NCBI GenBank assembly: GCA_963969395.1
Contig: OZ017801.1
Location: 20,775,611 to 20,839,610 of the forward strand
Length of the DNA: 64,000 nucleotides
From: Pseudoscleropodium purum
Lineage: Eukaryota; Streptophyta; Bryopsida; Hypnales; Brachytheciaceae
Direction of reading: 5' to 3'
A program made the translations under genes and the position numbers. The notes beneath the pieces were generated by a model that saw only the letters and a list, made by a program, of their open reading frames with translations, ran no database searches and was not told the DNA's origin. Below, in pieces: positions 60,553-64,000 of the stretch. Positions within the stretch are counted from its first letter, which is position 1, and every line of letters starts with the position of its first letter.

Positions 60553-63225
60553 TTGTTGAAGTTGAAAAGTTGGCATTCACATAAGAATCTTGACACGGAT
60601 GGTATGTTCATTGATATTTTGATCAATTCAATTTTATCCACTCATGCTTTATGCGACTCTGGATGCCAATGCTTCGCAACTGTGTCTGAGCAATTTATTA
60701 AGAAGAACGGATTAGATTCTTCACCAATTGAACCAAGGCCCCTCGAACAAGTTACAACCATAAAGGAGCAACCTATGATTCAACGCATAGCAACATTTAA
60801 AGTTGATATCAACGGTATAGAAGAAAGGATTGTTGCATATGTTATTCCCGGACAAATTGATAATGTCATCTTTGGAAAAGGCTGGATGGAGCGACATGAC
60901 GCTAGCATTCGACTTGCTAAAGATGAGGTTTGCATTCGGAAGCCTTTCAAGATGATCGTCAAGACTCGACCCATTATATCGGAACCAATTCGGGAAATAC
61001 AGGTAGCAACAATCCGGACTTTGCAAGCTAGCGATGAACCTGTACAGATTTTTACTGCTAGCTTGGTTGACATTCAGAAGGCGCTCCAACAGAAGGTTTA
61101 CAAGGATCCTGTGCAACATGCTCCAGACTGGTTGATGCCAGTTATTGATGCCTTCGATCGGCAAGACGCAAAGTTGTTACCGCCACACAGGAAAGGGGTC
61201 GATCACGAAATCAATCTTGTTGAAAGAAAGACCAACGACGACATCCCTGCAATGCCATTATACCAAATGTCCAAGGATCAGGTATTGGTACTACGCAAGA
61301 TTCTTACGGAGCTTGCTGGACAACATTTTGAGGTATGGTCGGACCATCGTAATTTGGCTTATTTCTGAAAGAAGCAACATTTGGGAGAGCGGCAAATGCG
61401 TTGGGCTTATGAGTTGAATGACTTTAGCTTTGAGATAGTGCATAAACCTGGAAGAGAGCAAGTTCAATTAGACGCACTTTCTCGTCGCAAACAAGACACT
61501 CCCAAGGATATGAATGATGATCGGATCATGAACCGACATCATCAACTATTGGAAGGAGATGGTAACGCTTTGAAAGTGGTTGCAAAATCCGCATGGATAA
61601 AAGATGGCGATGCGGATTCGGAAAAGGAAATCGCGGCTACGGAGTCAATGATGACACCACGTCCCATATGTCCATTTGCAGATGCAGAGATGATTGCATT
61701 GTGGGATGCTGGACTCAAAACGAATCATCAATATTGGAAGATGCGGAAGGCTGTTATGGATGGCGAACACCGACTACCAAAAGAATGGGGCCTACCGATC
61801 ACAATTAGTGAATGCTCTGTAGATGGAGCCCATCGGCTACGTTGGCATGGACGAATATGGATACCGGCGTACGAACCACTTCGAACGCGATTGATTCAGT
61901 CTATTCATGACTTACCATTAGCTGGACATCCAGGTCGTGAAAGAACACGAGACTTGCTCGCACGCGAATATACGTGGCCTGGAATGACTCAAGACGTTCG
62001 AAGATTTGTACGAAATTGTAATGTCTGTGGAAAATCTAAGATTTGGCGTGAGCAAAAGCAAGGTTTATTAAAACCTATGCCAATTCCCCCACGGATATGG
62101 ACGGAACTTTCCATCGACTTTATTACCGGCTTGGCACCAAGTAACACTTATACGAATATCTTAGTTGTGACAGACCGTTTGTCCAAATCCATCATTGCTG
62201 TGCCAATGAAGGAAATTCGTGCTATTGATGTGGCTCAAAAACTCTTAGAGCAAGTTTTTCAACATCACAGACTACCGACCGCAATCGTTTCCGACCGTGG
62301 CAGTCAATTTGTGAGTATGATGTGGGGAGAAGTGTGTTGATTGCTGAAGATCACACGGAGATTGTCGATAGCCTTTCATCCAGAGACAGACGGTGCAACG
62401 GAGCGTGCCAATCAAGAGCTTGAAATATACCTTCACATCTTCACTGCATTTGAACAAGACGATTGGGCTCTTCAGTTGCCAATAGCAATGATGGCATTGA
62501 ATAATCGGGTAACGCAGTCTACAGGTATGTCATCATTTTTTATGATTCACGGCTTTCATCAATCTCTCATGGATTTTACCATACCTGAGGAGCAAGGATC
62601 TTCCTTATCACCGGCGAAGAAGGGACGTAAGCTTGTTGAGCAATGGAGTCATAGTGCTGATATGGCGAAAACAACAATGGCGATTGTGCAAGAAAATCAA
62701 GAATGTCAATCTAACGCACGATGTTCCGTGGCTGAAGTCTTTCGTCCGAGTGACCGTGTCTGGTTGAAATTGAAGAACATCAATACAATATGGCTGATCA
62801 AGAAGCTCGATTGGATTGCCCTTCCTTATCGCGTGCTTGAATGTGTTGGTACACATGCGGTTCGTTTGAATACTCCTCCCGGTATTCATTCTATTTTTCA
62901 TGTGAGTTTGGTTAAGACGGTAGGAGCAGATCCTTTGCCTTCTCAATTGGCACATGATAATGAGCCTGGTATTGTTTTGCACAATCCACTAGATCCTTCA
63001 GATGCCACTACTGATAATGACGGCAAGTACACAGTTGAACGGGTATTGCGACATCGGCGCCAAGGACGTAGTTGGCAATTACTTGTGAAATGGCTTGGCT
63101 GGCCCGAGCCCACTTGGGAACCATTACGTCATTTGCAAGATGCAGTGGCCTTGGATGATTATGAGCACTCTTTGCGCGATGCAGGTTTAGTTGTTCCTTG
63201 GGCAGATCTTCTCCTCCCTTCTTAG
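60553..63225 (+). pseudogene. Pol of the chromovirus: protease, RT remnant, integrase, chromodomain
   Basis: The frame differs from gag. Protease: ALCDSGCQC (catalytic Asp at 60655-60657). The start of RT (LLPPHRKGVDHEINL, MPLYQMSKDQ) is joined at about 61325 to the end of RNase H (FEVWSDHRNLAYF), so the RT palm with its YxDD box and most of RNase H are gone, in frame. TGA at about 61366 follows. Integrase: HHCC zinc finger (GHPGRERT ... CNVC), catalytic Asp in SIDFITG, Asp in VSDRGSQF and, after a TGA at 62338-62340, Glu in GATERANQELE. The C-terminal region has a GPY-like module and a chromodomain (LLVKWLGWPEPTWEPL) that targets heterochromatin. Normal stop at 63223. Confidence 0.9.
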
Positions 63226-63229
63226 TTAT

Positions 63230-63246
63230 GGAGGAGGAGGAGGAGG
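63230..63246 (+). promoter_or_regulatory. Polypurine tract
   Basis: GGAGGAGGAGGAGGAGG, four bases before the 3' LTR. It serves as primer for plus-strand DNA synthesis. Confidence 0.85.
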
Positions 63247-63250
63247 CATA

Positions 63251-63503
63251 TGTCATGGGCTAAGCCCAGTTAGAAGCTCGGATGTACACTCGCTAGTCTA
63301 AGATAACTTCAATTCAAAGATAGAACTTAAAGTTAACTTTCAGTTTAAAGATAGAACTTAAAGTTTACTTTTAGTTAGTTAAAGTAAAAGCTAGACAGAG
63401 ATTAGTATATAAGAAAACACTTATTCATTGTAAACTTAATTTCTGGATTAATATTATATTTTACTCAGTAGTATATGTTTGTTTTGACATCTATACTCTT
63501 ACA
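63251..63503 (+). repeat. 3' LTR of the chromovirus
   Basis: 253 bp, TGTCATGGG...CTTACA, nearly identical to the 5' LTR apart from one fewer 31-bp unit, a missing 8-bp segment and about three substitutions. It retains 13 nt (AATTTCTGGATTA) complementary to the primer-binding site. Confidence 0.95.
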
Positions 63504-63508
63504 TTTTC

Positions 63509-64000
63509 ATCTTATTTCTAATACTCCAATTTGATCGCAACCATTTTCAATCTCCTAAACTTTCCATCTTCCATTCTTTCCCAACTAGGATACAAACATT
63601 CCAACTTGCAACTTCCTCTACTGTCAACTACTCTACTTACGTTCGTCATACATGAGCTTACACACACATCCCATTTAGACATACACACATAAGAAACATT
63701 CAGCCTAATAAACTACAACGTGCACTGGAACTCTCATTAGTGGGTCCAAAAAAAGAGACCAACTTGGAACCTAATAGGACTCTCTCTATGATGGTTGCCA
63801 GTTTGAAAAAGATAATCAATTGAAACCAACTACCAAATAGGATTTCAAAAGCTATTTTTACAACTTGGATTCAAATGTATTTGATCGAATTTAAAAGATA
63901 TCCAATTTGGTTGACTTAACACTTAACCCTATTCTCACTACATACCAAATTGGATTCAAGTCTAACTATTTTTTGATTTGGGATATACTAAATTGTACAT
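63509..64000. other. AT-rich flank, nothing recognised
   Basis: Contains several ccaacttg words also present at 58670-58760 on the other side of the retrotransposon, so the two flanks belong to one older repeat. No gene. Confidence 0.5.

Larger units (their letters stand above)
58968..63503 (+). mobile_element. Ty3/gypsy chromovirus, young but defective
   Basis: The 4536-bp element has TG...CA LTRs of 292 bp (5') and 253 bp (3'), a perfect 5-bp duplication TTTTC (58963-58967, 63504-63508), a primer-binding site, gag, pol in the order protease-(RT remnant)-integrase-chromodomain, and a polypurine tract. The LTRs differ by two indels and a few substitutions, which suggests recent insertion. 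The RT core is missing and several stops interrupt the frames, so it cannot replicate on its own. Base composition is much richer in GC than the host flanks. Confidence 0.95.

Overview
The window is nuclear DNA of a land plant. The evidence is a plant-type syntaxin gene of the SYP2 family with seven coding exons and GT-AG introns, a hevein-domain (plant chitin-binding) secretory gene, a chromodomain-bearing Ty3/gypsy retrotransposon, and hAT and CACTA insertions with intact target-site duplications. The sequence does not fix the clade. The very AT-rich, deeply nested repeat landscape, the unusual polymeric hevein gene and a retrotransposon that appears to prime itself make me lean towards a non-flowering lineage; this is inference only.

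Layout. 1-5000 holds a complete Qa-SNARE gene on the minus strand (265 codons, seven coding exons, plus a probable leader intron that carries two local tandem duplications). 5000-12275 is AT-rich and gene-poor, with one MITE of a CATTAGAAG-TIR family and two hAT MITEs with perfect 8-bp duplications. 12276-14192 is an intact single-exon gene on the minus strand for a secreted protein of eleven nearly identical hevein domains; a leader intron may place its promoter near 15400. 15400-22000 is gene-poor and contains a near-perfect foldback element.

22000-58000 is a transposon graveyard. Its main component is a family of about 0.92-kb non-autonomous elements that start CCCCTAAAG, end CTTTAGGGG and sit between TTAA duplications, which is the piggyBac signature. 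Two nested insertions with paralogous empty sites confirm the TTAA duplication. Into these went TSD-less MITEs, a 2.1-kb CACTA element (itself hit by a hAT MITE), a 0.2-kb CACTA MITE, a second hAT MITE and a decayed 4.3-kb retroelement with an RNase H domain.

58968-63503 is a young chromovirus with TG...CA LTRs, a TTTTC duplication, gag, protease, integrase, chromodomain and polypurine tract. Its reverse-transcriptase core is deleted and its frames carry several stops. The 15 nt directly after its 5' LTR are the exact reverse complement of 15 nt at the expected transcription start inside the LTR, which points to Tf1/sushi-like self-priming instead of tRNA priming.

Only the syntaxin and polyhevein genes look functional host genes. 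They are unrelated in role (vacuolar/endosomal membrane fusion and chitin binding/defence). Everything else is mobile DNA, its debris, or AT-rich spacer.
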